64,000 bases of DNA, taken from Pseudomonas taiwanensis (lineage in GTDB: Bacteria > Pseudomonadota > Gammaproteobacteria > Pseudomonadales > Pseudomonadaceae). The DNA is taken from contig NZ_QJRF01000053.1 in assembly GCF_013393345.1 (NCBI RefSeq), positions 60,460-124,459 on the forward strand. The letters run 5' to 3'. Of this stretch, positions 44,635 through 53,564 are shown in pieces. Below the pieces are notes generated by a model. It was not told where the DNA came from and searched no databases. It worked only from the letters and a program-made list of their open reading frames with translations. Each line of letters begins with the position of its first letter. The first letter of the stretch is position 1. The position numbers and the translations under genes were made by a program.

Positions 44635-46545
44635 ATGAAAGCCCTGCACAACGCTTCCAGCCTGCTGCTGTTCACCGGCTTGTTGGCCGCCCAGTTGCCC
44701 GCCGCCGAAGCACCTGCCGGCGTTTCCCAGCGCCTGGTGCGCGATGGGGTCGCCATCGAGTTCGAGGCGCGGCCGCTGGGCAGTGATGGCGTGCTGACCG
44801 AAGGCATGTTCGCCGACGTGCGACTGCGTGTTACCGATGCCACTACCGGCCAGCCGCTGGCCGGGCAGGTGCCGGGCGCCTGGCTCGACCAGGCCTTGCC
44901 GGAAGGCCAGGCCGACCAGTGCAAGGTGCGCATCGGCACCTACCTCAAGGGCGTCCTCAGTGCCCGTCCGCTGGTGGACCTGAACAGCTACTACCTGGTG
45001 GTGATGAACAAGGATTCCGCCCTCACCGTGATCGATCCGGTGACCTCGGTGGGCGGCATCACCAGCACCTTGACCCGCGTCCCGCTGAAGCGTCCGCCCA
45101 TGGACTGGGCCGCCAGCGCCGACGACCGCCTGCTCTACGTGTCCATGCCCAGTGCGGGTGAGGTGGCGGTGGTGGATACCAGCGAGTTCAAGGTGCTGAG
45201 CAGCCTCCCGGCCGGGCCCGAACCGGTGCGCGTGGCCCTGCAGCCGGACGGCCGCTACCTGTGGGTCGGCAACAATGCCCAGCGCGGGGAAGAGGGCGGC
45301 GTGACCGTGATCGATACCCAGGCGCGCAAGACCGTGGCGACCCTGGCCACCGGCGGCGGCCACCACGAAATCGCCTTCAGCGGCGACTCGCGCTTCGCCT
45401 TCGTCAGCAGTCGCGATGCTGGCCGGGTGACGGTCGTGGATGTCGCCAGCCTGAAGAAGGTGCAGGACATCGAGACCGGACCGAGCCCGCTGTCGATGGC
45501 TGTCTCGAAGCTCTCCGGTGCGCTCTACGTGAGCGACGGCAAGGCGGGCACCATCACCGTCATCGACGCCCGCAGCCTCAAGGTGCGCAAGGTGATCGAC
45601 GCCGGCCACGGCCTGGGCCCGCTGCGCTTCACCCCGGATGGGCGTTTCGGCCTCGCGTTGAACAGCCTGAATGACCAGGTGCTGGTGCTGGATGCCGGGA
45701 GCGACGAAATCGTCCAGCGCGCCGAAATCACCGCCGAACCCTACCAGCTGGTGTTCACCCGCAACTACGCCTATGTGCGCGGCCTGGCGTCGCCGAAGGT
45801 GACCATGATCAACCTGGAGTCCCTGGGCAGAGGCAAACAGATCATCGTCCAGGCCTTCGAGGCCGGTCCTGCCGCGCCCAAGCTGGCTGGCGATCTGCCG
45901 TTGGCCGACGGCCTCAGCCAGGCGCGCGACGAAGGCGCCGTGTTCGTGGTCAACCCGGTGGACAACACCACCTACTTCTACATGGAAGGCATGAACGCCC
46001 CCATGACCGGCTACCTCAACCGGGGCCATACCTCGCGCGCCGCACGGGTCATCGACCGCAGCATGCGCGAAGTCGAGCCGGGCCTGTTCAGCAGCCGGAT
46101 CAAGCTGCCGGCACCGGGCAAGTTCGACCTGGCGGTGATGCTCAACCAGCCGAAGATCGCCCACTGCTTCAGCGCCGAAGTGCAACCCAACAAGGCCATG
46201 GCCGCCCAACGCAACAAGCCGCGCGTGGAGTTCCTCATCGACCAGCCCCAGGTGAGTGCGGGCGCCACCACCCAGGCGCGCTTCCGCATCCTCCAGGGCG
46301 GAGACGAGCAGCCGAAGACAGGCGTCGCCGACCTGCGTGTGCGCTACTTCCAGGCGCCGGCCTCGCGCCCCTACGAGGTGGCTGCGGTGGAAGTGGGCAA
46401 GGGTGTCTATGAAGCGCCGATCGAACTGAAGCAGGCCGGCGCGTATTACCTGCACGTGGGCTCGGCCTCCCTGGGCATACCCTTCGGCTCGCAACCCTAT
46501 GCCAGCCTGCGCGCCGTCCCGGCCCAGGCGCGAACCAACCCATAA
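44635..46545 (+). CDS. Periplasmic YVTN-type beta-propeller protein
   Basis: 636 residues with signal peptide (SLLLFTGLLAAQLPAAEA). An N-terminal Ig-like segment (EFEARPLGSDGVLTEGMFAD, YtkA-like) is followed from about 115 to 430 by repeated propeller blades (VAVVDTSEFKVLSSLPAGPE; VTVIDTQARKTVATLATGGG; ITVIDARSLKVRKVIDAGHG). A second Ig-like/YtkA-like domain occupies the C-terminus (VSAGATTQARFRILQGGDEQ). Such propellers often act as scaffolds or accessory subunits of periplasmic redox systems. First gene of an operon with the SCO chaperones, so a role with the copper oxidase is inferred. Confidence 0.82.
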   Translation: MKALHNASSLLLFTGLLAAQLPAAEAPAGVSQRLVRDGVAIEFEARPLGSDGVLTEGMFADVRLRVTDATTGQPLAGQVPGAWLDQALPEGQADQCKVRIGTYLKGVLSARPLVDLNSYYLVVMNKDSALTVIDPVTSVGGITSTLTRVPLKRPPMDWAASADDRLLYVSMPSAGEVAVVDTSEFKVLSSLPAGPEPVRVALQPDGRYLWVGNNAQRGEEGGVTVIDTQARKTVATLATGGGHHEIAFSGDSRFAFVSSRDAGRVTVVDVASLKKVQDIETGPSPLSMAVSKLSGALYVSDGKAGTITVIDARSLKVRKVIDAGHGLGPLRFTPDGRFGLALNSLNDQVLVLDAGSDEIVQRAEITAEPYQLVFTRNYAYVRGLASPKVTMINLESLGRGKQIIVQAFEAGPAAPKLAGDLPLADGLSQARDEGAVFVVNPVDNTTYFYMEGMNAPMTGYLNRGHTSRAARVIDRSMREVEPGLFSSRIKLPAPGKFDLAVMLNQPKIAHCFSAEVQPNKAMAAQRNKPRVEFLIDQPQVSAGATTQARFRILQGGDEQPKTGVADLRVRYFQAPASRPYEVAAVEVGKGVYEAPIELKQAGAYYLHVGSASLGIPFGSQPYASLRAVPAQARTNP

Positions 46546-46555
46546 GGAGCACGCC

Positions 46556-47278
46556 ATGGAACCGTTGAAGACAGGCATCGCCGCTGCACTGCTCACCCTG
46601 GGTCTGGCCGCCGGCCCGGTGCTGGCGGACCACAGCCCGGAAGAGCACGCCGCCCACATGGCGCAGATGGCCGCTGATCCCCATGCCCAGCACCAGGGGC
46701 ATGCCGGCGCGCAGGGTGCCCAGGTGGCCTTCGCCGATGTGCCGTTGCTGGATCAGGACGGCCGCGAGCTGCGCCTGAAGGACGATCTGGTGGGTGACCG
46801 CATCGTCGTCATCGGCTTCGTCTACACCAGCTGCACCACGGTCTGTCCGGTGATCTCGGCAATCATGCAGAAGCTGCAGAATCAGCTGGGCGAACGCGCT
46901 GGCCGCGACGTCCAACTGATCTCCCTGAGCATCGACCCGCTGCGCGACACCCCTGAACGCCTGCACGAATACGCCGGCCGCTTCGAAGCGGGCGAGGGCT
47001 GGCGCTGGGTCACCGGCAGCAACGAGGCGGTGACCGAGACCCTCAAGGGCCTCGGCACCTGGACGGCGAACTACCAGGACCACCCGCCGCTGATCATGGT
47101 GGGCGATGGTCGCACCCGGCAGTGGACCCGCTTCTACGGCTTCACCGATCCCGCCGTGCTGATGGCGCGGGTCGACGAGCTCAGTGCCGCCCGCGAAAGC
47201 GGCGGCCACGAGCAGCACGTCATGCACGACCACTCCGCCCACGACCATGCCGCCCTCGCCCAGGAGACCCAACCATGA
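46556..47278 (+). CDS. SCO1/SenC copper chaperone, first copy
   Basis: 240 residues, signal peptide ending PVLADH. Thioredoxin-like fold with copper-binding C93 and C97 (TSCTTVCP) and the distal His in DHPPLIMVGD. His-rich stretches flank the domain (DHSPEEHAAHMA, HAQHQGHAG at the N-terminus; HEQHVMHDHSAHDHAA at the C-terminus). SCO proteins deliver copper to periplasmic or membrane copper centres; here the giant oxidase is the obvious client. Stop overlaps the next gene (ATGA). Confidence 0.9.
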   Translation: MEPLKTGIAAALLTLGLAAGPVLADHSPEEHAAHMAQMAADPHAQHQGHAGAQGAQVAFADVPLLDQDGRELRLKDDLVGDRIVVIGFVYTSCTTVCPVISAIMQKLQNQLGERAGRDVQLISLSIDPLRDTPERLHEYAGRFEAGEGWRWVTGSNEAVTETLKGLGTWTANYQDHPPLIMVGDGRTRQWTRFYGFTDPAVLMARVDELSAARESGGHEQHVMHDHSAHDHAALAQETQP

Positions 47279-47907
47279 AGCGCCTGCTCCCGCTCGTCCT
47301 GGCCATGGCCCTGGCCAATGTTGCCCATGCCCACGAAGGCCACGAGAACCACGAAGCCGCTCCGACTTCCAATGCGCCCGCCGCGCAGACCCTGAAGGCG
47401 GGCGGCACGACGGACGCCCAGACCTACTTCACCGATACCCTGCTGCGCGACCAGAACGGCCAGGAGGTGCGCTTCTACAGTGACGTGCTCAAGGGCCGGC
47501 TGGTGATGCTCAACGTGATCTTCACCCACTGCAACGACGCCTGCCCGCTGATCACCCGCAAGCTCAAGGAAGTGCGCGACGCCATGGGCGAGGACCTGGC
47601 CAAGCAGGTCTACTTCATCTCCCTGTCCAGCGATGCCGAGAACGACACCCCGGAAGTGCTCAAGGCCTTCGCCGCCAAGCACGGCGTGGACTCGCCCAAC
47701 TGGATTTTCCTGACCGGCGACAAGGCCAATATGGACCTGGTACTGGCCCGCCTGGGGCAACTGGGTGAAAGCCCCGAGGCCCATTCCACGCTGCTGATCG
47801 CCGGTGACGTGCCGAACAAGCGCTGGAGCAAGATTCGCCCCGACGCGCCGGTGCCCGCCATCGCCCAGCGCCTGCAACTGATGACCATGCCCGTGGCCGG
47901 ACGTTGA
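47275..47907 (+). CDS. SCO1/SenC copper chaperone, second copy
   Basis: 210 residues with signal peptide (LPLVLAMALANVAHA) and a short His-rich start (HEGHENHEAA). Copper site C86 and C90 (THCNDACPL) and His in EAHSTLLIAG. The sequence differs clearly from the first copy, so the two may have separate steps such as Cys reduction versus Cu insertion. ATG overlaps the preceding stop; the next gene starts 11 bases after its stop. Confidence 0.9.
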   Translation: MKRLLPLVLAMALANVAHAHEGHENHEAAPTSNAPAAQTLKAGGTTDAQTYFTDTLLRDQNGQEVRFYSDVLKGRLVMLNVIFTHCNDACPLITRKLKEVRDAMGEDLAKQVYFISLSSDAENDTPEVLKAFAAKHGVDSPNWIFLTGDKANMDLVLARLGQLGESPEAHSTLLIAGDVPNKRWSKIRPDAPVPAIAQRLQLMTMPVAGR

Positions 47908-47918
47908 GGGCCGTTGCC

Positions 47919-49478
47919 ATGTGGCGCGCCGTGCTGCTGGCCCTGTTGCTCGCTCTGCTAAGCCCCGCGTTCGCGTTGGAGCTCAGCCCCGAGGAAGCGG
48001 CGGGCCGGCGCATCTACCTGGAGGGCGTGGGCGCGGCCAATGGCGAGATCAGCGCGCGGGTCGGTGCCGGCGATACCCTGGTGCCGGCAGCGGTGATGCC
48101 CTGCGCCAACTGCCACGGTGCCGATGGCCGCGGTCGTCCGGAAGGTGGTGTGCGTCCGCCGGATATCACCTGGCGACGCCTCTCCCTGCCCTATGGTCAG
48201 CTTCAGGCCAACGGCCGCAGCCATGGCCCCTACGACGAAGGCGCCTTGGCTCGCGCCGTGAGCGAGGGCCGCGACCCCGCCGGCAATCGCCTCGACCCGG
48301 CCATGCCGCGCTTCGTCATGTCCCTGCGTGACATGGCCAACCTCACGGCCTACCTCAAGCGCCTGGAAGACGACCGCGACCCCGGTGTCCAGGAAACCGA
48401 GCTGCGCCTGGGAACACTGCTGCCAACGCGAGGCCCCCTGGCTGAGCTGGGCCATACCGTGGAAGCGGTGCTGCGGGGCGCCCTGGCGCAGGTCAACGAG
48501 GCGGGTGGCATTCATGGCCGACAGCTGACGCTGGTGGTACGCGACCCCGGTATGGACCGGCAAAGCACACAGCGGGCGCTGGACCAGTTGCTCGGTGAGG
48601 ACCAGGTCTTCGCCTTGCTGGCCCCCCTGGTGCCCGCGCTGGATGGCGACCTTTCCGACGCCATCGGCAAGGCCGGCGTACCCCTGGTGGGGCCGCTGGC
48701 GCTGTTCGACGAAGCCGATGACAACCGGCTGGTGTTCAACGCATTGCCGGGCCTGCGCGAGCAACTCTTCGCCCTGGCGCGTTACGCCAGCAGCGACCTC
48801 GGCCTGCAGCAGCCGGAGGCCCTGGTGGTCTACCCCGGCGAGGCCCGGCAACAAGGCCTGGCCGAATCCCTGGCTCTGCGCCTGATGGACCAGGGCTGGT
48901 CGCGGGTGCGCCTGCTGGACTACGACAGTGAAAACCGTGATCGCGCCCTGGGTTCCGCTGCCAAGGGCGCACAGGGCGTGTTCTTCCTCGGGCAGTCGGA
49001 CGACTTCGCCCGGCTTGCCGATCAGCTCCAGGCCGACGACCTTTCACCCTACCTGTTCGCCGCCTCGGCCCAGGTCGCCAGCAGCGCCCTGCGCATTCCG
49101 CCGCGCTTCTCCGAACGGGTATTTCTCGCCTATCCCTTCATGCCCGCCGACTGGACCCCGGAAGGCGAAGCGGCGCTGCTGGCGATACGTCGCAGCCAGG
49201 GGGTGGGTGGCCAGCACGCAGCCTTGCAGGTAGGCGCCTACTGCGCCGCCATGCTGGTCAGCGAAGGCCTGAAACGGGCGGGCCGTGACGCCAGTCGCGA
49301 GAAGCTGGTCAGTGCACTGGAAGGCCTACGCGGTTTCCACACCGGCCTGACCCCGGCACTGGATTTCGGACCGGGGCAGCGGGTGGGCCTGGCCGGCGCG
49401 CATATCGTCACCGTCGACCTGCACAGCCAGAACTTCCGGCCGCTGGGCAGGTTCATCAAGGTGGACACACGGCTCTAG
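47919..49478 (+). CDS. Cytochrome c domain fused to a periplasmic ligand-binding protein
   Basis: 519 residues. Signal peptide (LLLALLSPAFAL), then a monoheme cytochrome c with C62-A-N-C65-H66 and candidate Met ligands in MPRFVMSLRDM. From about 170 a type I periplasmic binding fold of the branched-chain amino-acid/LIV family runs to the end (LGTLLPTRGPLAELGHTVEA, QVNEAGGIHGRQLTLVVRDP, then LLAPLVPALDGDLSDAIGKA). Fusion of an electron carrier and a ligand sensor is unusual. It may pass electrons from the oxidase or report substrate. ATG 47919 follows GAGGG. Confidence 0.85.
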   Translation: MWRAVLLALLLALLSPAFALELSPEEAAGRRIYLEGVGAANGEISARVGAGDTLVPAAVMPCANCHGADGRGRPEGGVRPPDITWRRLSLPYGQLQANGRSHGPYDEGALARAVSEGRDPAGNRLDPAMPRFVMSLRDMANLTAYLKRLEDDRDPGVQETELRLGTLLPTRGPLAELGHTVEAVLRGALAQVNEAGGIHGRQLTLVVRDPGMDRQSTQRALDQLLGEDQVFALLAPLVPALDGDLSDAIGKAGVPLVGPLALFDEADDNRLVFNALPGLREQLFALARYASSDLGLQQPEALVVYPGEARQQGLAESLALRLMDQGWSRVRLLDYDSENRDRALGSAAKGAQGVFFLGQSDDFARLADQLQADDLSPYLFAASAQVASSALRIPPRFSERVFLAYPFMPADWTPEGEAALLAIRRSQGVGGQHAALQVGAYCAAMLVSEGLKRAGRDASREKLVSALEGLRGFHTGLTPALDFGPGQRVGLAGAHIVTVDLHSQNFRPLGRFIKVDTRL

Positions 49479-49502
49479 GCATCACGAAGGGGAGGACAGG
49501 AC

Positions 49503-50138
49503 ATGCAAGGCAATCCTTGGCTCGGGCTGGTCATTGGCCTGCTCACGCCCCTGGTGCTGGCCGGCGAAACCGGCATCGCCGCGCGGGTCAACGGCACCGA
49601 CATCAGCAACTTCCGGCTGGAGCGGCACTTCGTCGACTACCTGAAGATCCAGGGCCGCCAGGTGGGCGCCATCCGCAGCCCGGTGGCCTACAAGCGCCTC
49701 AAGCGCGAGGCGCTGCAGCAACTGATCGACAAGGAACTGCTCTGGCAGGAGGCCAGCCGGCTGGGCATCAGCGTGTCGGATGAGGAAATCAGCGGCAGTC
49801 TGGCCGAAATGAAGGCCGCCTTCCCCGACACCCAGGGCTTTACCCGGGCACTGGAGGAGGCCGGTTTCGATGAGCCGTCCTACCGCGACTACCTGCGCCA
49901 TGAACTGGTCGCCAGTCGTGTGCTCGATGAACTGGCCAAGGCAACCCCACCCACTGAGGCAGAGGTGCAGGCGGCCTACGAAAGCCTGAAGCCGCAGGTC
50001 GACCCGGCCATGGACGAAGCCCGTGCCAAGGCCCTGGTGCGCCAGTACCTCACCGGCCAGCGCATGGCCCAGGGCCGCGAGCAGGCGTTGGAGAAATTGC
50101 GCGAGAAGGGCAGGGTGGAAGTGCTGGTGGCGCTGTAG
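49503..50138 (+). CDS. SurA N-terminal-like periplasmic chaperone without PPIase domain
   Basis: 211 residues. A hydrophobic N-terminus (GLVIGLLTPLVLAG) precedes a SurA_N-type helical domain (ARVNGTDISNFRLERHFVDY, REALQQLIDKELLWQEASRL, ISVSDEEISGSLAEMKAAFP). The segment that would start a parvulin domain (TPPTEAEVQAAYESLKP) is followed almost at once by a C-terminal helix, so no isomerase domain is present. It is probably a chaperone for a secreted client of the island. Last gene before the secretion operon. Confidence 0.82.
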   Translation: MQGNPWLGLVIGLLTPLVLAGETGIAARVNGTDISNFRLERHFVDYLKIQGRQVGAIRSPVAYKRLKREALQQLIDKELLWQEASRLGISVSDEEISGSLAEMKAAFPDTQGFTRALEEAGFDEPSYRDYLRHELVASRVLDELAKATPPTEAEVQAAYESLKPQVDPAMDEARAKALVRQYLTGQRMAQGREQALEKLREKGRVEVLVAL

Positions 50139-50349
50139 GGGCGCGCTTTCCGTCCTGCTTTTCTGTGGGGGCGATTTCAATCGCTAAGGAGACCGAAGGG
50201 CTCCCATGATGTTCCGCGCGGCGGTGAATACCCTCACCCCCGCCCTCTCCCAGAGGGAGAGGGAGTTGTCCGTGCAGTCCGAGGCGCCGCTTTTCTGTAG
50301 GGGCGAATTCATTCGCCAAGGAACCCGCAGGGTTCCCATGAAAGGCCTT

Positions 50350-50422
50350 CCCCACTTCTGGGGATAGCCACTGGCCGACATCGGCCATTCCCCCGGTTTT
50401 GGGGGAACCCCCGATGGCGGGG
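50350..50422. promoter_or_regulatory. Three C4-N6-G4 palindromes
   Basis: Sites at 50350-50363 (spacer ACTTCT), 50391-50404 (spacer GGTTTT, arms extended to five) and 50409-50422 (spacer GATGGC), the last two only a few bases apart. They sit 57-130 bases upstream of the promoter at 50479, the usual place for sigma54 enhancers. Confidence 0.65.
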
Positions 50423-50478
50423 AAATCACCCCCATTGCAAATCAGCGACTTAGAAGCCCCTCCGGCCAGCCAGTCGGC

Positions 50479-50494
50479 TGGCACGATGCATGCG
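50479..50494 (+). promoter_or_regulatory. Sigma54-like promoter of the secretion operon
   Basis: TGGCAC, GATGC, ATGCG: perfect -24, weaker -12 with GC kept. Confidence 0.6.
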
Positions 50495-50556
50495 TATGTC
50501 CAGGCAAGGGCGGATTCCGGCAGCACCGGACCGCCATGGCCCCTGGAGGTACCACC

Positions 50557-52245
50557 ATGGACAGCCAGCTTCTGACGCAGCCTGTACCGGAGCGTTTCGA
50601 TACCGAACTGATGCGCGCTGCACGCAAGCGTTCGGACGAGCTGGGTCATCGCCTGGTGGATGCCCTGGATGAGTTGGCCAACCTCTCCCCCGATACCTTC
50701 GCTCAGCGCCTGGGCAATACCCTGCATTACCCGGTACTGGCCTTCGAGGCCCTCAGCCGTGGCATGCCCTGCTTCGAGCGGGTTCCGCTGGCGCTGGCCC
50801 TGAAGCGCGAGTTCGTCCTGCTGGAGCTGGATGGCGAAACCCTTGGGGTTTTCGCCGACCCCTTCGACGAGTCGCGGCTGGCCTGGATCGAAGAGCAGCG
50901 CCAGGGCGCGCCTCTCTACCTGGTGCATCCGCGCGAGCTGGCGGCCTACCTCGAACGCCATGAAGAAAGCTTCCACGCCGTCGATTCCCTGCAGGCGGGT
51001 GCTGGCAACGTGCAGGAAAGCGAGGCCCTGGAAACCCTCTCCCTGGCGCGCATCAGCGAAGACGCCAGTGTGGTGGTCAAACTGGTCAACTCCACCCTCT
51101 ACGACGCCCTCAAGCTGCACGCCAGCGATATCCACCTCGGCATGACCGGCAACGGCCTGTCCATCAAGTACCGCATCGACGGTGTGCTGGGCGGCGGCAG
51201 CCGGGTGCCCGGCGTGGAGCTGGCCGAGCAGGTCATTTCGCGGGTGAAGGTGATGGCCGAACTGGACATTGGCGAGAAGCGCGTGCCCCAGGACGGACGC
51301 TTCAAGATCGGCATCAATGGCCGCCAGATCGACTTCCGCGTCTCCATCATGCCGAGCATCTTCGGCGAGGACGCGGTGCTGCGGGTGCTCGACAAGCAGG
51401 ACCTGGCCGACCAGGTCCACGGCGTGCGCCTGGAGGCCCTGGGCTTCGAGGACGGCACACTGCGCAGCCTGCGCCGGCTGGCCTCGGAGCCCTACGGCAT
51501 GGTGCTGGTCACCGGCCCCACCGGCAGCGGCAAGACCACCACGCTGTACGCGATGATCACCGAGATCAACCACGGCGTGGACAAGATCATCACCATCGAA
51601 GACCCGGTGGAGTACCAGCTTCCCGGCGTGCTGCAGATCCCTGTGAACGAGAAGAAGGGCCTCACCTTCGCCCGTGGCCTGCGCTCCATCCTGCGCCACG
51701 ACCCGGACAAGATCATGGTCGGCGAGATCCGTGACCCCGACACCGCGCAGATCGCCGTGCAGTCGGCGCTCACCGGTCACCTGGTGTTCACCACCATCCA
51801 CGCCAACAACGTGTTCGACGTGATCGGCCGTTTCAGCCAGATGGAAGTGGACCCCTACAGCTTCGTCTCGGCGCTCAACGCCGTGTTGGCCCAGCGCCTG
51901 ATCCGCCTGGCCTGCCCGAGCTGCGCCGAGGCCGTGCAGCCGGGCGAGGAAGAACTGCTGGCGTCGGGCATCGACCCCGCGACCGCGCACCAGTACCGCT
52001 TTATCACCAGTCCGGGCTGCGGACGCTGCCGCGGCACCGGCTATCGCGGGCGGACCGCCATCGCCGAACTGCTGCGCCTGGACGATGACCTGCGCCAACT
52101 GATCATCGAGCGCCAACCCATCAGCCGCATCAAGGAACTGGCCGTCAAGCGCGGCCTGCGCCTGCTGCGTACCTCGGCCCTGGACCTGGTCCGCGAAGGC
52201 CGCACCACGCTGGAGGAGATCAACCGTGTCACCTTTGTGGCCTGA
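50557..52245 (+). CDS. GspE/PilB-type secretion ATPase
   Basis: 562 residues. N-terminal GspE N1-like domain, then the ATPase core: HASDIHLGMTGNGLSIKYRI, Walker A GPTGSGKTT (K326), EDPVEYQLPGVLQIPVNEKK, Asp/His boxes in LRSILRHDPDKIMVGEIRDP and TGHLVFTTIHANN. The zinc-site cysteines are present (CPSC and CGRCRGTGYRGR). It powers pseudopilus assembly through the platform protein, here supplied by xcmS elsewhere in the island. ATG 50557 has a perfect GGAGGT. Confidence 0.93.
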   Translation: MDSQLLTQPVPERFDTELMRAARKRSDELGHRLVDALDELANLSPDTFAQRLGNTLHYPVLAFEALSRGMPCFERVPLALALKREFVLLELDGETLGVFADPFDESRLAWIEEQRQGAPLYLVHPRELAAYLERHEESFHAVDSLQAGAGNVQESEALETLSLARISEDASVVVKLVNSTLYDALKLHASDIHLGMTGNGLSIKYRIDGVLGGGSRVPGVELAEQVISRVKVMAELDIGEKRVPQDGRFKIGINGRQIDFRVSIMPSIFGEDAVLRVLDKQDLADQVHGVRLEALGFEDGTLRSLRRLASEPYGMVLVTGPTGSGKTTTLYAMITEINHGVDKIITIEDPVEYQLPGVLQIPVNEKKGLTFARGLRSILRHDPDKIMVGEIRDPDTAQIAVQSALTGHLVFTTIHANNVFDVIGRFSQMEVDPYSFVSALNAVLAQRLIRLACPSCAEAVQPGEEELLASGIDPATAHQYRFITSPGCGRCRGTGYRGRTAIAELLRLDDDLRQLIIERQPISRIKELAVKRGLRLLRTSALDLVREGRTTLEEINRVTFVA

Positions 52246-53017
52246 GGCCTATACCGCCGTGCTCGGGCCCCACAGCGTGGGCCTGTTGCGCTGCCGCGAC
52301 CGCGAGTGGCTCGGCAGCACCGACTTCGATGCCGTCGGCGGCCTGGCCTGGCCGTCCGCAGTGGCCGCGCTGGAAACCCTGCTGGCCGGACGCAAGCAGG
52401 GGCGGGCCATGCTCAAGGTGCTGCTTTCCAGCCACTACACACGTTTCTGCCTGGTGCCCTGGAGCGAGGCCATCAACACCCCCGAGGAGTTGGCCGGTTA
52501 CGCGCGCCTCTGCTTCGAAGACATCTACGGCAATCTGGGCGAGGGCTGGAGCCTGTGCCTGGCGCCGGAAGCCGCCGGCCAACCGCGGCTGGCCGCCGCC
52601 ATGCCGGACGAGCTGCTCACCCAGCTGCGCAGCCTGGCCAAGGCTAATGGCCTGCAACTCGCCTCGGTGCAGCCCTACCTGGTCGCCGCCTTCAACCGCT
52701 ACCGCGCGGCGTTGTCGATGGACGACTTCCTCTTCCTCGTGGCCGAGCCCGGGCGCGGCAGCCTGCTGCTGGCACGCGGCGGTCGCTGGGCCACCGTGCG
52801 CTCGGTTGCGCTGGACACAAGCGACACCGCACTGAATGACCTGATCGCCCGCGAAGGCGAACTCCGTGGCCTGGAGCAAGACGCTCCGGCCGGCTTCTTC
52901 CTGCATGCCCCGGGACGCGCCGGCCAGTTCGCCGCAGAAGTCGCCCGCCTCGACGCCGAGCTGCCCGAAGGGCGGTATCAGGACCCCTTGCACGCCATGG
53001 CAATGACGGTGAACTGA
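52226..53017 (+). CDS. PilM/GspL-cytoplasmic-domain-like assembly protein
   Basis: 263 residues, no membrane helix. By size, position (between ATPase and PilN-like protein) and remote features it takes the place of PilM or the cytosolic half of GspL, actin-like proteins that link the ATPase to the inner-membrane ring. Motif evidence is thin. GTG start overlaps the ATPase gene by 20 bases, which indicates translational coupling. Confidence 0.6.
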   Translation: MSPLWPEAYTAVLGPHSVGLLRCRDREWLGSTDFDAVGGLAWPSAVAALETLLAGRKQGRAMLKVLLSSHYTRFCLVPWSEAINTPEELAGYARLCFEDIYGNLGEGWSLCLAPEAAGQPRLAAAMPDELLTQLRSLAKANGLQLASVQPYLVAAFNRYRAALSMDDFLFLVAEPGRGSLLLARGGRWATVRSVALDTSDTALNDLIAREGELRGLEQDAPAGFFLHAPGRAGQFAAEVARLDAELPEGRYQDPLHAMAMTVN

Positions 53018-53018
53018 C

Positions 53019-53564
53019 ATGCGCCCGATCGATCTCGACTTCCAGCACAAGCCCGTTTCCAGCATCCCCGGCTGGTTGCTCCTGGGTGGCGGGATGCTGA
53101 TGGCCGTGCTCATGCTCGGTGCGCACCATGGCATCGGCAACGAGACCGAAACCCGCAATGCCGAATTGCAGCGCGTGGACCAGCAATTGCAGAAACGCGG
53201 CCTGCGCCAGGCACCGCTCTCGGCCGGCGAAGAGAAGGCCCGCGCCGCCAGCGTGGCGGAACTGCGCCGCATCACCGCGCAGATGAACCTGCCCTGGGAC
53301 GGCCTGTTCGCCATGCTCGAAGCCCAGTCGCGCAAGGACGTCGCCCTGCTGTCGCTGACCCCCGATGCCCGCAAGGGCCAGCTGCGCATTTCCGCCGAGG
53401 CGCGCGACCTGCCGGCCATGCTGGCCTTCCACCGGGATCTGGAAGCCAGCGACGCGCTGAGCGATGTCTCGCTGCTCAATCACGAAATGGTCACCGAGCA
53501 GGCCGAACGGCCCATCCGCTTCAACCTGCTGGCGAACTGGGGGGTGAAGGATGCACGTCCCTAG
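53019..53564 (+). CDS. PilN-like inner-membrane assembly protein
   Basis: 181 residues: a short N-terminal cytosolic segment (RPIDLDFQHKPVSSIPG) that in PilN binds PilM, one membrane helix (WLLLGGGMLMAVLMLGAH), a coiled coil (ETETRNAELQRVDQQLQKRG) and a ferredoxin-like periplasmic domain. Overlaps the next gene by 14 bases. Confidence 0.78.
   Translation: MRPIDLDFQHKPVSSIPGWLLLGGGMLMAVLMLGAHHGIGNETETRNAELQRVDQQLQKRGLRQAPLSAGEEKARAASVAELRRITAQMNLPWDGLFAMLEAQSRKDVALLSLTPDARKGQLRISAEARDLPAMLAFHRDLEASDALSDVSLLNHEMVTEQAERPIRFNLLANWGVKDARP

Larger units (their letters stand above)
50139..50556. other. Control region of the Gsp/Pil-like operon
   Basis: No gene. REP-type palindromes (50163-50335) are followed by three C4-N6-G4 operators and a sigma54-like promoter. 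Confidence 0.75.
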
